The notes beneath the pieces are model-generated. The model made no database searches. It was not told the DNA's origin and saw nothing but the letters and a program-made list of their open reading frames with translations. From Paenibacillus sp. (GTDB taxonomy: Bacteria; Bacillota; Bacilli; Paenibacillales; Paenibacillaceae), in assembly GCA_029256665.1 (NCBI GenBank), contig JAQSXN010000168.1, positions 1 through 7,620 of the forward strand: 7,620 nt of DNA, written 5' to 3'. Position 1 is the stretch's first letter; each line of letters starts with the position of its first letter. This document shows positions 1 through 7,118 of the stretch, piece after piece. The position numbers and the translations under genes were made by a program.

Positions 1-1115
1 AGCGAGTTCGGATCCATCACTTTATCGCGCACGAGTTTATTGAAGTCGTGTACGATCGATTTGAAGAAAGGCTGCTGGAACATATATTCGATCTGCTGCG
101 TTTCTTTGTCGAAATACGTGAAGTAGTTGCTGCCTTTCGGAATGCGGCCGTACATATTGGCCAGAACGGCCAGCGTGCCCCAGTTGTCTTGGCCTCCGAA
201 AGCGTAGCTCACCTCGACCGGCTTGCCGTTCTCCGTAATGTTCTCTGTTTTGATTAAATTTTGAAGATCGTACAGCAGCTTCGTGAAGTCCTCCGTCGTC
301 TTCACCGGAACGTCGAAGATATCTTCTCTGCTGAACTTACCGCCCTTCTCGACGAACAGCGCATCGATCTCATCCTGCGTCTTGGCTTCCGGATACAGTT
401 TCTTCAATAGATCGTCGCGTACCCAGACGAATTGGTCCGTGCCTTCGAGCGCGTTCGGAGTTACGAACGATGGATCCATCATTTTGATCGAACGGTCGGG
501 ATCCCCCATCTGCGTCGGGAACGAATAAATGCTTCCGTCCTGGTCGTTATTGGTCGAGAAACGTTTGACGTAAGGGAACGTCTCGAAGCTCAGGCGCTTC
601 TGCAGGTTCGGCGCGTACTTCTCGATCGCCTCCGTCAAATCGTACGCCTTGCCGGCCGCGAACATGTCCTTAAGGCTGCCCATGCCGGAGTCGGTCACGA
701 ACGCAAGATCCGGCCAATCGTTCGCCGCGTTGATCATGCCGAGCTTGACGTCGATCGCTTGCCCGCCATTGTCGAACGAGCCGTCCTTGTCGATCTCGAT
801 GCCCGTTACCCGTTTTATCTCCGGACTGACGATATCCTCCGTAGGCACCGGCCGTTTGGCGTCCCCCGTGCCGTGAGCGTACCAAATCTTCAGCTTGAGC
901 TGTTTGCCCGTCCAGTCCGGCAGTTCGGAGCTGTCGGTCACTTCCTCGTACATGTCGTAATAAGCTTTTTCTCCGGAAACGTTTTCATTTGTCGCATTGG
1001 TCGGAGCCGCCGTTCCTTCCCCGCCGTTGCCCCCGTTCGTACAGGCCGCCGTTAGCGACATCAGCAGAGCGGCGGCCGTTGTTAGCGTAACCGCATTGCG
1101 CTTTGTACCTTTCAT
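1..1115 (-). CDS. Extracellular solute-binding lipoprotein of a carbohydrate ABC transporter (C-terminus outside window)
   Basis: Substrate-capturing lipoprotein of the adjacent permease pair, probably for an oligosaccharide, anchored on the outer face of the membrane. My translation from 1115 gives 371 residues with no stop before the window edge; such large LplA/YtcQ-like proteins usually run to about 500-570 residues, so the end is missing. It starts MKGTKRNAVTL, has a hydrophobic core, and a lipobox-like LTAAC with Cys25 as the likely lipidated residue. A Gly/Thr/Asn-rich linker follows. The mature part shows family phrases such as LKIWYAHGTG, EIKRVTGIEIDKDGSFDNGG, WPDLAFV, SIYSFPTQMG and FVWVRDDLLKKLYPEA, the last typical of this SBP class. 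A GGGGGAG ribosome site precedes the ATG. It is the third gene of the transporter operon, 112 nt after permease 2. The ligand cannot be read from the sequence. Confidence 0.93.
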   Translation of the reverse strand, partial: MKGTKRNAVTLTTAAALLMSLTAACTNGGNGGEGTAAPTNATNENVSGEKAYYDMYEEVTDSSELPDWTGKQLKLKIWYAHGTGDAKRPVPTEDIVSPEIKRVTGIEIDKDGSFDNGGQAIDVKLGMINAANDWPDLAFVTDSGMGSLKDMFAAGKAYDLTEAIEKYAPNLQKRLSFETFPYVKRFSTNNDQDGSIYSFPTQMGDPDRSIKMMDPSFVTPNALEGTDQFVWVRDDLLKKLYPEAKTQDEIDALFVEKGGKFSREDIFDVPVKTTEDFTKLLYDLQNLIKTENITENGKPVEVSYAFGGQDNWGTLAVLANMYGRIPKGSNYFTYFDKETQQIEYMFQQPFFKSIVHDFNKLVRDKVMDPNS

Positions 1116-1150
1116 GCTTACTCCCCCTAGAATGAATTTGCATCTATATC

Positions 1151-1201
1151 ATGCCGGATCCGTGCATGCTGTTTTATAGACCATCATACCAAATCCGGCA
1201 T
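1151..1201 (-). repeat. Inverted repeat in the permease 2 / binding-protein gap
   Basis: Perfect 9-bp arms, ATGCCGGAT (1151-1159) and ATCCGGCAT (1193-1201), are separated by 33 bases in the 112-nt gap before the binding-protein gene. No T-tract follows on the minus strand, so this is not a standard terminator. A stem here could stabilise or separate the downstream message, since binding proteins are often made in excess over permeases. That role is inference. Confidence 0.4.
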
Positions 1202-1227
1202 CATACCGTGGTTGCGATCTCCTGCTT

Positions 1228-2130
1228 CTATTCCTTAACGGCTCCAAGCGTAATGCCTTTGACAAAATGTTTCTGGAGAAACGGATACACGATCACGATC
1301 GGAATCGTCGTCAATATGATATTGGCGGCGCGAATCGCCTGCGGCGTCACTTGCGGCTGCGTATTCATGCCGGACGCGATGCCTGCGCGGATCGCTTCCT
1401 GGAACATGCTCGCCATCCGTTCGCCTTCCTTCAGAATTTGCATCAGAATATACTGCAGCGTGTTCAGCTTCTGATCCGTTATGAAGTACAGCGTCGTCGT
1501 CCAATCATTCCAGTGATACACGGCCGTCCATAACGCCATAACCGCAAGGATCGGCATCGATAGCGGCACGTAGATGCGCAGCATGATGACGAACTCGTTC
1601 GCTCCGTCGATCCGGGCCGATTCGGCCAGACTGTCGGGGATGGTGTACAGGAACGAGCGGATGATCACCATGTTGTACAAGCTGAACGAAACCGGGAGAA
1701 TGTAGACCAGGAAGTTGTTGAGCAGATGCATCTTGGAATACAGCAGGTAGACGGGAATAAGTCCGCCGCCGAAATACATCGGAATCATCAGAAAGATCAA
1801 GATGGCGCCCTTGCCCTGCAGCCCCTTCAACGTGAACGCGTAGGCGCTCGTATACTGAATGAGCAGGGCGAAGGCCGTGCCGATCACGACGCGAAGCACG
1901 GAAATAATCGATGACTGGATGATGGCGGAGTTCGTAAGCAGCATCTCGAAGTTGGCGAACGACAGCTCCCGCGGATAAAAGGTAAGGCCGCCAAATTGGG
2001 AATCCATCGGATCGTTGAGCGCGTAAGCCAGAACGTTCAGATACGGGAACACCATGGCGATTACGATCAGGGTCAGCAACGTGGCGTTGCCTACTTTGAA
2101 GATGCGGTACGTCAGCGATTCATGATTCAA
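1228..2130 (-). CDS. ABC sugar transporter permease, LplC/YtcP (MalG-like) type
   Basis: Second membrane subunit of a CUT1-type carbohydrate importer, forming the channel with permease 1. The 300 residues contain about six hydrophobic segments: roughly 15-37, 74-98, 108-131, 139-160, 190-207 and 269-286. The cytoplasmic EAA loop, which contacts the ATPase, reads LAESARIDGANEF at about 168-180, followed by the LRIYVPLSMP signature. The C-terminus FVKGITLGAVKE is typical of LplC/YtcP proteins. The start is TTG at 2130: an AAGGAGG site (2139-2145) lies 8 nt before it and overlaps the stop codon of permease 1, with only 13 nt between the genes. The two proteins are therefore probably translationally coupled. 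Family assignment is firm; the transported sugar is unknown. Confidence 0.95.
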   Translation of the reverse strand: MNHESLTYRIFKVGNATLLTLIVIAMVFPYLNVLAYALNDPMDSQFGGLTFYPRELSFANFEMLLTNSAIIQSSIISVLRVVIGTAFALLIQYTSAYAFTLKGLQGKGAILIFLMIPMYFGGGLIPVYLLYSKMHLLNNFLVYILPVSFSLYNMVIIRSFLYTIPDSLAESARIDGANEFVIMLRIYVPLSMPILAVMALWTAVYHWNDWTTTLYFITDQKLNTLQYILMQILKEGERMASMFQEAIRAGIASGMNTQPQVTPQAIRAANIILTTIPIVIVYPFLQKHFVKGITLGAVKE

Positions 2131-2146
2131 TGGTGCATCCTCCTTA
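2128..2146 (-). promoter_or_regulatory. Ribosome site for permease 2, overlapping the permease 1 stop
   Basis: On the minus strand TAAGGAGG (2146-2139) merges the stop codon of permease 1 with a near-perfect Shine-Dalgarno sequence. Eight bases later comes TTG (2130-2128), the start of permease 2. The upstream ATG inside GGAGGATG abuts the site too closely to be the start. The arrangement predicts translational coupling. Confidence 0.8.
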
Positions 2147-3091
2147 CCAGATCGAAATTCCGGTCGTTTTTTTGGCGATGGTGTTGGCCCCGACGGTCAG
2201 GAGAAGCGCAACGAGTCCTTGCAGGAAACCTACCGCCGCCGCCATCGAGTAATTGCCCTGCTGGATGCCGGACGAATAGACGATCGTCGAGATGACGTCA
2301 TAGCTGATAAACGCGTTCTGCATGCCGTACACAAGCTCGAAGTTGCTCGTGAACAACGTGCCGAGGGTGAAGATCAGAAGCAGAATGGTCGTCATCTTAA
2401 GTCCCGGCAACGTGATGTAGAGATGCTGCTTCCACCGGTTGGCTCCGTCGATCTTGGCCGCTTCGTACAAGCTGGGATCGATGGAGGTAATGGCGGCCAA
2501 GTAGACGACCGTTCCCCAGCCGACTTCCTTCCAGACGCTTAGCAGCAGCAGGAACGGCAGGAACAGCTCCTGCTTGGAGAGGAACATGATTCTCTCCTCT
2601 TCTCCGCCGGATAGCTTGAGCAGCAGATCGTTAAGCGGACCGTAGAGATCGAAGAACGAGTAAGCAAGTCCGACGACGGCGATCCAGGACAGGAAGTGGG
2701 GCAAATAGCTGAGCGTCTGGACGGATCGTTTGAACAGGCCATCCTTGACCTCGTTGATCATCAAGGCGAGAATGATCGGCGCCGGGAAGCCTACTAGAAT
2801 CGTCAGCACGCTAAGCTCCAGCGTATTGATGATCGCCTGCCTCAGCATCGGCGTCTCGAAGATTTCCCGGACATGCTCCATCCCGACCCATGGGCTGTTC
2901 CATAAACCCAAGAAGATGTTGTAGTCTTTGAAAGCCGCGATAATGCCCGGCATTGGCACGTAGGCGAAGATGAACGTCAACACGATCGACGGCAGCATGA
3001 GCATGTAGCCGAACGAGTTTTTGCGCAGCGTCCGCATGAATCTGCTTCCGGCCGGCTTGGTTGTATGGGTGATGGCAAGTTCTTCGTGCAA
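2144..3091 (-). CDS. ABC sugar transporter permease, LplB (MalF-like) type
   Basis: First membrane subunit of the CUT1-type importer. I place the start at TTG 3091, giving 315 residues beginning (M)HEELAITHTTKP. A strong AGGAG site (3100-3104) lies 8 nt upstream of it, whereas the in-frame ATG at 3127, which would add 12 residues, has no visible ribosome site. About six membrane segments lie near residues 29-50, 87-113, 127-148, 175-201, 231-250 and 282-304. The LplB-like opening FGYMLMLPSIV and the motif YVPMPGIIAAFKDYN are present. The EAA loop YEAAKIDGANRWKQHLYITLPG (split here as YEAAKIDGANRW and KQHLYITLPG) contacts the ATPase, and the protein ends TTGISIW. It is the first gene of the transporter operon, directly before permease 2. 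No ATPase gene is nearby. Confidence 0.95.
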   Translation of the reverse strand: MHEELAITHTTKPAGSRFMRTLRKNSFGYMLMLPSIVLTFIFAYVPMPGIIAAFKDYNIFLGLWNSPWVGMEHVREIFETPMLRQAIINTLELSVLTILVGFPAPIILALMINEVKDGLFKRSVQTLSYLPHFLSWIAVVGLAYSFFDLYGPLNDLLLKLSGGEEERIMFLSKQELFLPFLLLLSVWKEVGWGTVVYLAAITSIDPSLYEAAKIDGANRWKQHLYITLPGLKMTTILLLIFTLGTLFTSNFELVYGMQNAFISYDVISTIVYSSGIQQGNYSMAAAVGFLQGLVALLLTVGANTIAKKTTGISIW

Positions 3092-3110
3092 GGTTCCAGC
3101 TCCTCTCCTC
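3089..3110 (-). promoter_or_regulatory. Ribosome site that decides the TTG start of permease 1
   Basis: On the minus strand GAGGAGAGGAG (3110-3100) precedes TTG (3091-3089) with 8 bases between AGGAG and the start codon. It lies inside the region that would be coding if the ATG at 3127 were used, which supports the shorter protein. Confidence 0.75.
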
Positions 3111-3148
3111 GTAGGTGTTGCTCTCATTCTATTGCATTGCGGGTAACG

Positions 3149-3154
3149 GTTATA
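3149..3154 (-). promoter_or_regulatory. Candidate -10 box for the transporter operon
   Basis: TATAAC on the minus strand matches the sigma-A -10 consensus at five of six positions. There is no recognisable -35 element 16-18 bp upstream, as can happen at activator-dependent promoters. Transcription would start near 3141, leaving a leader of about 50 nt before TTG 3091. It competes with the candidate at 3171-3200. Confidence 0.3.
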
Positions 3155-3170
3155 GTAAATAAACGGAGCT

Positions 3171-3200
3171 CGTATAGCTGAATTCGGACATTGTAATCAA
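3171..3200 (-). promoter_or_regulatory. Alternative sigma-A-like promoter for the transporter operon
   Basis: TTGATT (3195-3200), an 18-bp spacer and TATACG (3171-3176) on the minus strand each match the consensus at four of six positions. Transcription would start near 3164. The call is weak because both boxes are imperfect. Confidence 0.28.
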
Positions 3201-3229
3201 CCTGAAGGAACCTTCGCGCCTCCTGTTCG

Positions 3230-3304
3230 GGCAGCTGCCGCTAAGCCAAGGCGAAACGGCTGTCTCCGTCCTTTGGCGGCTAGCCTCGTAACTTTGTCGC
3301 CGCC
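3230..3304 (-). repeat. GC-rich block with alternative hairpins
   Basis: Plus-strand GCTGCCGC (3234-3241) pairs with GCGGC-T-AGC (3276-3284) with one bulged base. Inside this, CCAAGG (3246-3251) can pair with CCTTTGG (3270-3276), and ACGG (3256-3259) with CCGT (3266-3269), giving a long irregular hairpin. A competing stem, GGCGGC (3275-3280) with GCCGCC (3299-3304), would exclude it. GGCAGCTGCC (3230-3239) is also a perfect palindrome. There is no T-tract on either side, so this is not a terminator. It may be a structured RNA, a dispersed repeat or a protein-binding region; I do not recognise it. Confidence 0.4.
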
Positions 3305-3377
3305 TGCAACGATACTTTTTAGCTCTACCGCTTTCGGTGTCTTGCCAGAGAGGGATTGGACTTCTAGTGGCAAAAGT

Positions 3378-3440
3378 AACTGTAAAATGTAATGTTATCT
3401 TTCTTCAGGCACATTTAATCGATCATTGACCTGTAAAAGG
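3378..3440 (-). repeat. Two TTTTACAG boxes about 51 bp apart
   Basis: On the minus strand TTTTACAGGT (3429-3438) and TTTTACAGTT (3378-3387) lie 51 bp apart, close to five helical turns, in AT-rich DNA upstream of the transporter operon. The first sits in a small dyad, CTGTA-N5-TACAG; the second in a run of TTAC-type repeats. They are candidate binding sites for the AraC-type regulator, by position only. Confidence 0.3.
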
Positions 3441-3540
3441 TACAGTTAAATCAGCCAACAATCACAGCAAGGGGCAGAGTCCGGAAAAATAAAAGTACAT
3501 GATACATAGGATCCCGCGAATCCCCCCGCTAGCATAGATC

Positions 3541-3574
3541 AAAAAAAGAGCCTGCCGCTTTCGCGACAGCCCCC
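3541..3574 (-). terminator. Intrinsic terminator of the two-component operon
   Basis: On the minus strand an 11-bp stem (arms 3563-3573 and 3548-3558) with two G-U pairs and one mismatch is closed by a GAAA loop and followed by seven T (3547-3541). It lies about 40 nt after the kinase stop codon, so it should end the regulator-kinase transcript and separate it from the transporter operon. Confidence 0.88.
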
Positions 3575-3611
3575 ATCTCCTTGCTATTCTACTCTTGGTC
3601 CGGCCGACCAT

Positions 3612-5342
3612 TTAGGCGGCTGTCGGTATGCGCAACGTCACCGTCGTCCCTCCGCCCGGCACGCTCTCGATCTCGATGCCGTACGGCTTGCCGTAGTAGA
3701 CTTCGATCCGTTTTCGCGTATTCATCATGCCATAGCCTCCGTACAGACTGTCGGTGTCGGTCTCGCCTCTCATGATCGCGTCCAGCTTCTCCGGCTGGAT
3801 CCCCTCGCCGTTATCGGAAATATGGATCCAAACCTCGTCGTCCGAAGCCGATTCCCCCTGCGCCCCCCGTACAACCCGTATGACGATGCTTCCGCCGCTC
3901 TCGCGCCCGTTAATGCCATGCAGCACGGCATTCTCCACGACGGGCTGCAGCAGATGCTTCAGCATGGGCGTCCCGCCGAGACCTTCCTCGATCGAGATTT
4001 CGAAGGCAAAATCATTGCCGTAGGCGAATTTCTGCAGCTCCAAATACTCGTGCATCATCGTAAGCTCCTGATCGATCGTAATAATGCTGCTGCCCTTGTT
4101 GAGCGCGATCCGATAGTAACGAACCATGGAATCGATGACGCCGCGTATGCGCTCGTCGCTGCTCAGCCATTTCATCGTAGACAGCGTGTTATATAGGAAA
4201 TGCGGATTGATGCGCTCTTGCAGGAGCTGGGTCTCGAGCACGGTGCGCTCCGTCTCGTAATCATTGATGCGCTTGTAATAATCGCGGACGCGGACGATCA
4301 GCTCATGGAGGACGTTGCCCATGCGGCTGAACTCGTCGTCGGTCGTGGAAAATTGCAAATGATCGTTTTGGAGCAAGTTTTCGACGGTCGTATTCATGCG
4401 GCGGAACAGCACCTCGAGCTTGCGGGTCAGGTAGAACGACACGACCTCCACCATCAGGAACAGGATCAACATGACGCCGACCAACATGGCGACTGCGCCG
4501 ATCCAATAGGAATCCAGCTCCCTTATGACGATGGATCTTGGAATGTACATCGCGACCGTCCCGATCTCCGACTTCAAGTCGAGCCGGATGCCGTAACGGT
4601 CATGCGAACCGGCAGCGGCGTCCGCCCCATCGACATTCCATCCCGCGATCGGAAACTGCCCGCCTCCAATGGAGGACTCGAATACAATCGACGAGTTTGG
4701 CGGCAGCTCGATATCGAACGACCTCCGGACGGTCGAGAAGGGAACCCGTATTTCCGTCACGGCGAGCGGTCCTCGGAAGGATGCCAGTATTTTGTACAAA
4801 TAAATGTACGTGCGATCCTCCGGAGGCCCTTGCCCCTTCAGCGTAGCCAATTTCCAGAAAATACTTCCCGAATCGGAAGCCAAAATATCCTCGCGGAGCT
4901 GAGCGCCCCCGTCCGGCTCGAAGTTTCCCAGAGCATCGAATCTGCGCAAATAGTCGCCGTTCAGCGTATGCTCGCTGATGGAATAGATAATGACGCTGTC
5001 GTTTTTCATATCGGCCTTGACGGCTCCGACCACGCTTTGCAAATAATCGTTGAACGACATGATGCCGACCAGGTTCTGATCGGTTTTGGTATCGAGATAA
5101 TTGTTGATATAGAAGTTGCTGTTAATGAACAGCAGCTTATCGACGTTCGACGTAAGCAAATTGTCGACGCCCGCCACGCTTCCCGCAAGGAGCGCCTCGT
5201 TTTTCTCCAGAATGTCGTCTACCTTCTCGTTCCAGACGTTGAAGAACAGCACGGAGCCCAAAACGAGCATCGGAATTAACGAAAAGATGAAAATAATGGA
5301 CGCGATTTTATGCCGGTATTTGAGCTTACCGAAAAGAAACAT
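3612..5342 (-). CDS. YesM-type sensor histidine kinase
   Basis: Membrane sensor kinase that would phosphorylate the response regulator encoded just upstream. The 576 residues begin at ATG 5342 behind an AGAGGGG site. Order: membrane segment 1 at about 13-37, an extracellular sensor region at about 38-279 (size and layout of the dCACHE-type sensors common in this family, inferred), membrane segment 2 at about 280-304, a HAMP-like linker at about 305-358, and a His_kinase-type dimerisation region with RINPHFLYNTL, His381 being the phosphorylated residue. The ATPase part has the N box VVENAVLHG (468-476, Asn471), the G1 box DNGEG (510-514) and a glycine-rich GGYGMMN (535-541). All key catalytic motifs are intact. 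It follows the regulator by 43 nt with no terminator between, so they share a transcript. The ligand is unknown; an extracellular sugar or its binding protein is the usual type. Confidence 0.96.
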   Translation of the reverse strand: MFLFGKLKYRHKIASIIFIFSLIPMLVLGSVLFFNVWNEKVDDILEKNEALLAGSVAGVDNLLTSNVDKLLFINSNFYINNYLDTKTDQNLVGIMSFNDYLQSVVGAVKADMKNDSVIIYSISEHTLNGDYLRRFDALGNFEPDGGAQLREDILASDSGSIFWKLATLKGQGPPEDRTYIYLYKILASFRGPLAVTEIRVPFSTVRRSFDIELPPNSSIVFESSIGGGQFPIAGWNVDGADAAAGSHDRYGIRLDLKSEIGTVAMYIPRSIVIRELDSYWIGAVAMLVGVMLILFLMVEVVSFYLTRKLEVLFRRMNTTVENLLQNDHLQFSTTDDEFSRMGNVLHELIVRVRDYYKRINDYETERTVLETQLLQERINPHFLYNTLSTMKWLSSDERIRGVIDSMVRYYRIALNKGSSIITIDQELTMMHEYLELQKFAYGNDFAFEISIEEGLGGTPMLKHLLQPVVENAVLHGINGRESGGSIVIRVVRGAQGESASDDEVWIHISDNGEGIQPEKLDAIMRGETDTDSLYGGYGMMNTRKRIEVYYGKPYGIEIESVPGGGTTVTLRIPTAA

Positions 5343-5385
5343 GCGGCAAGGCCCCTCTCGAGGAATGATTTGCGCGTGCGCAGCG

Positions 5386-7083
5386 TTATCGCAGTATGAT
5401 TTTGTTCTTGTATTCCGCCGGGGTCATGCCGACGTTTTTCTTGAAGGCCAGGCAGAAATAAGAGGTGTTGACATACCCCACCGCTTCCGCGACGACGGCC
5501 ACCTTGCTGTCTTGCTCCTTCAGAAGCTCTTTGGCGATGCCGATCCGGTAGTCGATCAAATAATCGAAAATCGTCTGCCCCGTTTCCTTCTTGAAAATAT
5601 GGTTGGCGTGCCGTCCGCTCAAGTAAACGGATTTGGAAACATCCTCGATCGTGAGCGGCTCGCCGTACCGCTCTCCGATAATGTCACGGATCTGATCGAT
5701 AACCTTCTGATTTTTGGTCGGATTGCGTTCGGCGAGCGCTTCGCGAAGCGTCTCGAAGATGCGTCGCAGCCAAACCCGCGATTCCTTGGCGGAGGCGGGA
5801 ACGTTAACCCTGCTCCAATCCGCCGACTCCTCGCCTAACAGCTCCTGCAACGATTTGTTCGCCTCCTCGAGCAGCACGTTCACCAGATTAAGCGTCAGAT
5901 AGGAGAATACCTTCACGTAACTTTCATTCGGGCTGCCGCCGCCGGGCGCCGTCATATATTTGTCCAAAAACTCGTCGATGACCTCTTCCCCTCCGTAAGA
6001 CAACAACGCCTTGACGTCCCCGTACAACGATTCCAGCCCCGGCATCGCATCGAACGGACTGCGTTCGGCCCGGTCCTCGATCTCCGAATAGACGATGATC
6101 GGGCTGCTGCCCTCGTAGAATGTAGTTAGCGCCGCCTGTCGGGCTTGGCGGTACAGCTCCGCCATGGAAGCGAGCGAGGACGACGTCTCGCTGATGCCGA
6201 TCGTCACGGAGCGGTCCAGCCGATCCGTGATCATCAAATGAAGATCGACCGCCGTCTGCAGAAATTGCTCCGACTCGCCGAACAACAATACGGCAAAGGA
6301 GTCGCCCGCCATCTGAACCGGATAGGCGGATACGAGACCTGGACGTTCCGAACCGGAATCGGGACGAGGCGTTGCCTCCGATTCTCCGGATGCCGCGTCA
6401 AGACCGGCTCCCCGCTCCAGCGCGTTAACCGCCTTCTTGATCGTATACGATTGGTAATACGTATCCACGATGCTGCGGGAAGGCTCCCCGTCCGCCGTCT
6501 CCGCTTTCTCCCGGACGTCCAAGGCAAGCACGGCAAAGCCCGAATTATTCGGCACGGACACGCGTAAGAAGTTGATTCGTTCGCGAATGTCTCCTTCGTC
6601 GCGGAAGTTGCCGAGCAGCAGCTCCTTAAAGAACTGCTCCTGCACGAGCGGCAGCATCCCTTCGAGCTGGCGCAGCATGCCGGCCCGTTCCCTCTCCCTG
6701 CGCTCCCGTTCGGTCATCTCGCCCAGCACGCCCCGAACCGCCGTCTCCAGCTCGCCGGAGATGATCGGCTTGAGCACGTAGCCGTAAACCCCGAGGTTTA
6801 CTGCCGATTTCGCGAATTCGAAGTCGCTGTGGCAGCTGGTGAATATGACTTTTATATCGGGATATTGATCCCTGACGCGCTCGGCGAGCGTGATTCCGTT
6901 CATCATCGGCATGGCGATATCGGTGACGATCAGATCGGGATGAAGCTCGCCGACGCCCGCAAGCGCCTCCGCCCCGTTAGCGAAGGTGCCTACGACTTCG
7001 ATTCCCAAAGCGCTCCAGTCTACCGCCTGATTAATGCCCATACGTTCGTATTTGTTGTCGTCGACTATGATCAGCTTGAACAT
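5386..7083 (-). CDS. AraC-family response regulator, YesN type
   Basis: Cytoplasmic transcription regulator paired with the downstream kinase. The 565 residues start at ATG 7083 behind a GAGGGG site 7 nt away. The receiver domain (about 1-118) has the acidic pair Asp8/Asp9, the phospho-acceptor Asp55 in TDIAMPMMNG, Ser83 and the conserved Lys105 in LKP. The middle region (about 140-460) includes a degenerate GGDEF-like fold, judged from GDSFAVLLFGES and VTIGISETSSSL with the following RQARQAAL helix; it lacks a GGDEF motif and should not make cyclic di-GMP. A low-complexity Gly/Ser/Glu/Pro stretch lies at about 228-250. The C-terminus (about 466-565) is a complete AraC-type DNA-binding domain with two helix-turn-helices near 478-499 and 527-550, and the signature GYVNTSYFCLAFKKNVGMTP. 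It is the first gene of its operon. The most likely target is the transporter operon beside it. Confidence 0.96.
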   Translation of the reverse strand: MFKLIIVDDNKYERMGINQAVDWSALGIEVVGTFANGAEALAGVGELHPDLIVTDIAMPMMNGITLAERVRDQYPDIKVIFTSCHSDFEFAKSAVNLGVYGYVLKPIISGELETAVRGVLGEMTERERRERERAGMLRQLEGMLPLVQEQFFKELLLGNFRDEGDIRERINFLRVSVPNNSGFAVLALDVREKAETADGEPSRSIVDTYYQSYTIKKAVNALERGAGLDAASGESEATPRPDSGSERPGLVSAYPVQMAGDSFAVLLFGESEQFLQTAVDLHLMITDRLDRSVTIGISETSSSLASMAELYRQARQAALTTFYEGSSPIIVYSEIEDRAERSPFDAMPGLESLYGDVKALLSYGGEEVIDEFLDKYMTAPGGGSPNESYVKVFSYLTLNLVNVLLEEANKSLQELLGEESADWSRVNVPASAKESRVWLRRIFETLREALAERNPTKNQKVIDQIRDIIGERYGEPLTIEDVSKSVYLSGRHANHIFKKETGQTIFDYLIDYRIGIAKELLKEQDSKVAVVAEAVGYVNTSYFCLAFKKNVGMTPAEYKNKIILR

Positions 7084-7104
7084 GAGCGTTCCCCTCTTTC
7101 ATAC

Positions 7105-7118
7105 GTTAAGCGTTTTCA
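7105..7118 (-). promoter_or_regulatory. Candidate cre (CcpA operator) in the regulator leader
   Basis: The minus strand reads TGAAAACGCTTAAC, matching the cre consensus TGWAARCGYTWNCW at all of the first eleven positions and failing only at 13 and 14. It sits 22 nt upstream of the regulator start codon and downstream of the presumed transcription start, where CcpA can act as a roadblock. Glucose repression of a sugar-uptake regulator would make sense, but this is inferred from sequence alone. Confidence 0.4.

Larger units (their letters stand above)
3092..3540. other. Non-coding control region between the two operons
   Basis: About 450 bp without a convincing gene. From right to left on the minus strand it holds an AT-rich stretch (about 3360-3500) with two TTTTACAG boxes, then a GC-rich block (about 3215-3345) with several mutually exclusive hairpins, then weak promoter elements, then the permease 1 ribosome site. 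The terminator at 3541-3574 isolates the transporter from the sensor operon, so a promoter must lie in here. Its likely controller is the neighbouring AraC-type regulator, by genomic context only. Confidence 0.7.

Noticed and set aside
432..1055. Plus-strand open frame opposite the binding-protein gene
   Set aside because: The minus strand carries an intact lipoprotein with signal peptide and family phrases; the plus frame is Arg/Val-rich shadow sequence.
1151..1201. Terminator between permease 2 and the binding-protein gene
   Set aside because: The loop is 33 nt and no T-run follows the stem on the minus strand.
3092..3127. ATG at 3127 as start of permease 1
   Set aside because: No ribosome site precedes it, while a strong one precedes TTG 3091 in the same frame.
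3230..3350. Cyclic-di-GMP-I (GEMM) riboswitch on the minus strand
   Set aside because: Fragments such as GGCAAG, GAAAG and CAGCTGCC resemble the class, but the conserved GACGCAAAGC core and proper order of stems are absent.
4200..5279. Long plus-strand open frame opposite the sensor kinase
   Set aside because: It is the antisense shadow of a kinase with all family motifs. Its product is rich in His, Asp and Gln and resembles no family, and I see no ribosome site supporting it.
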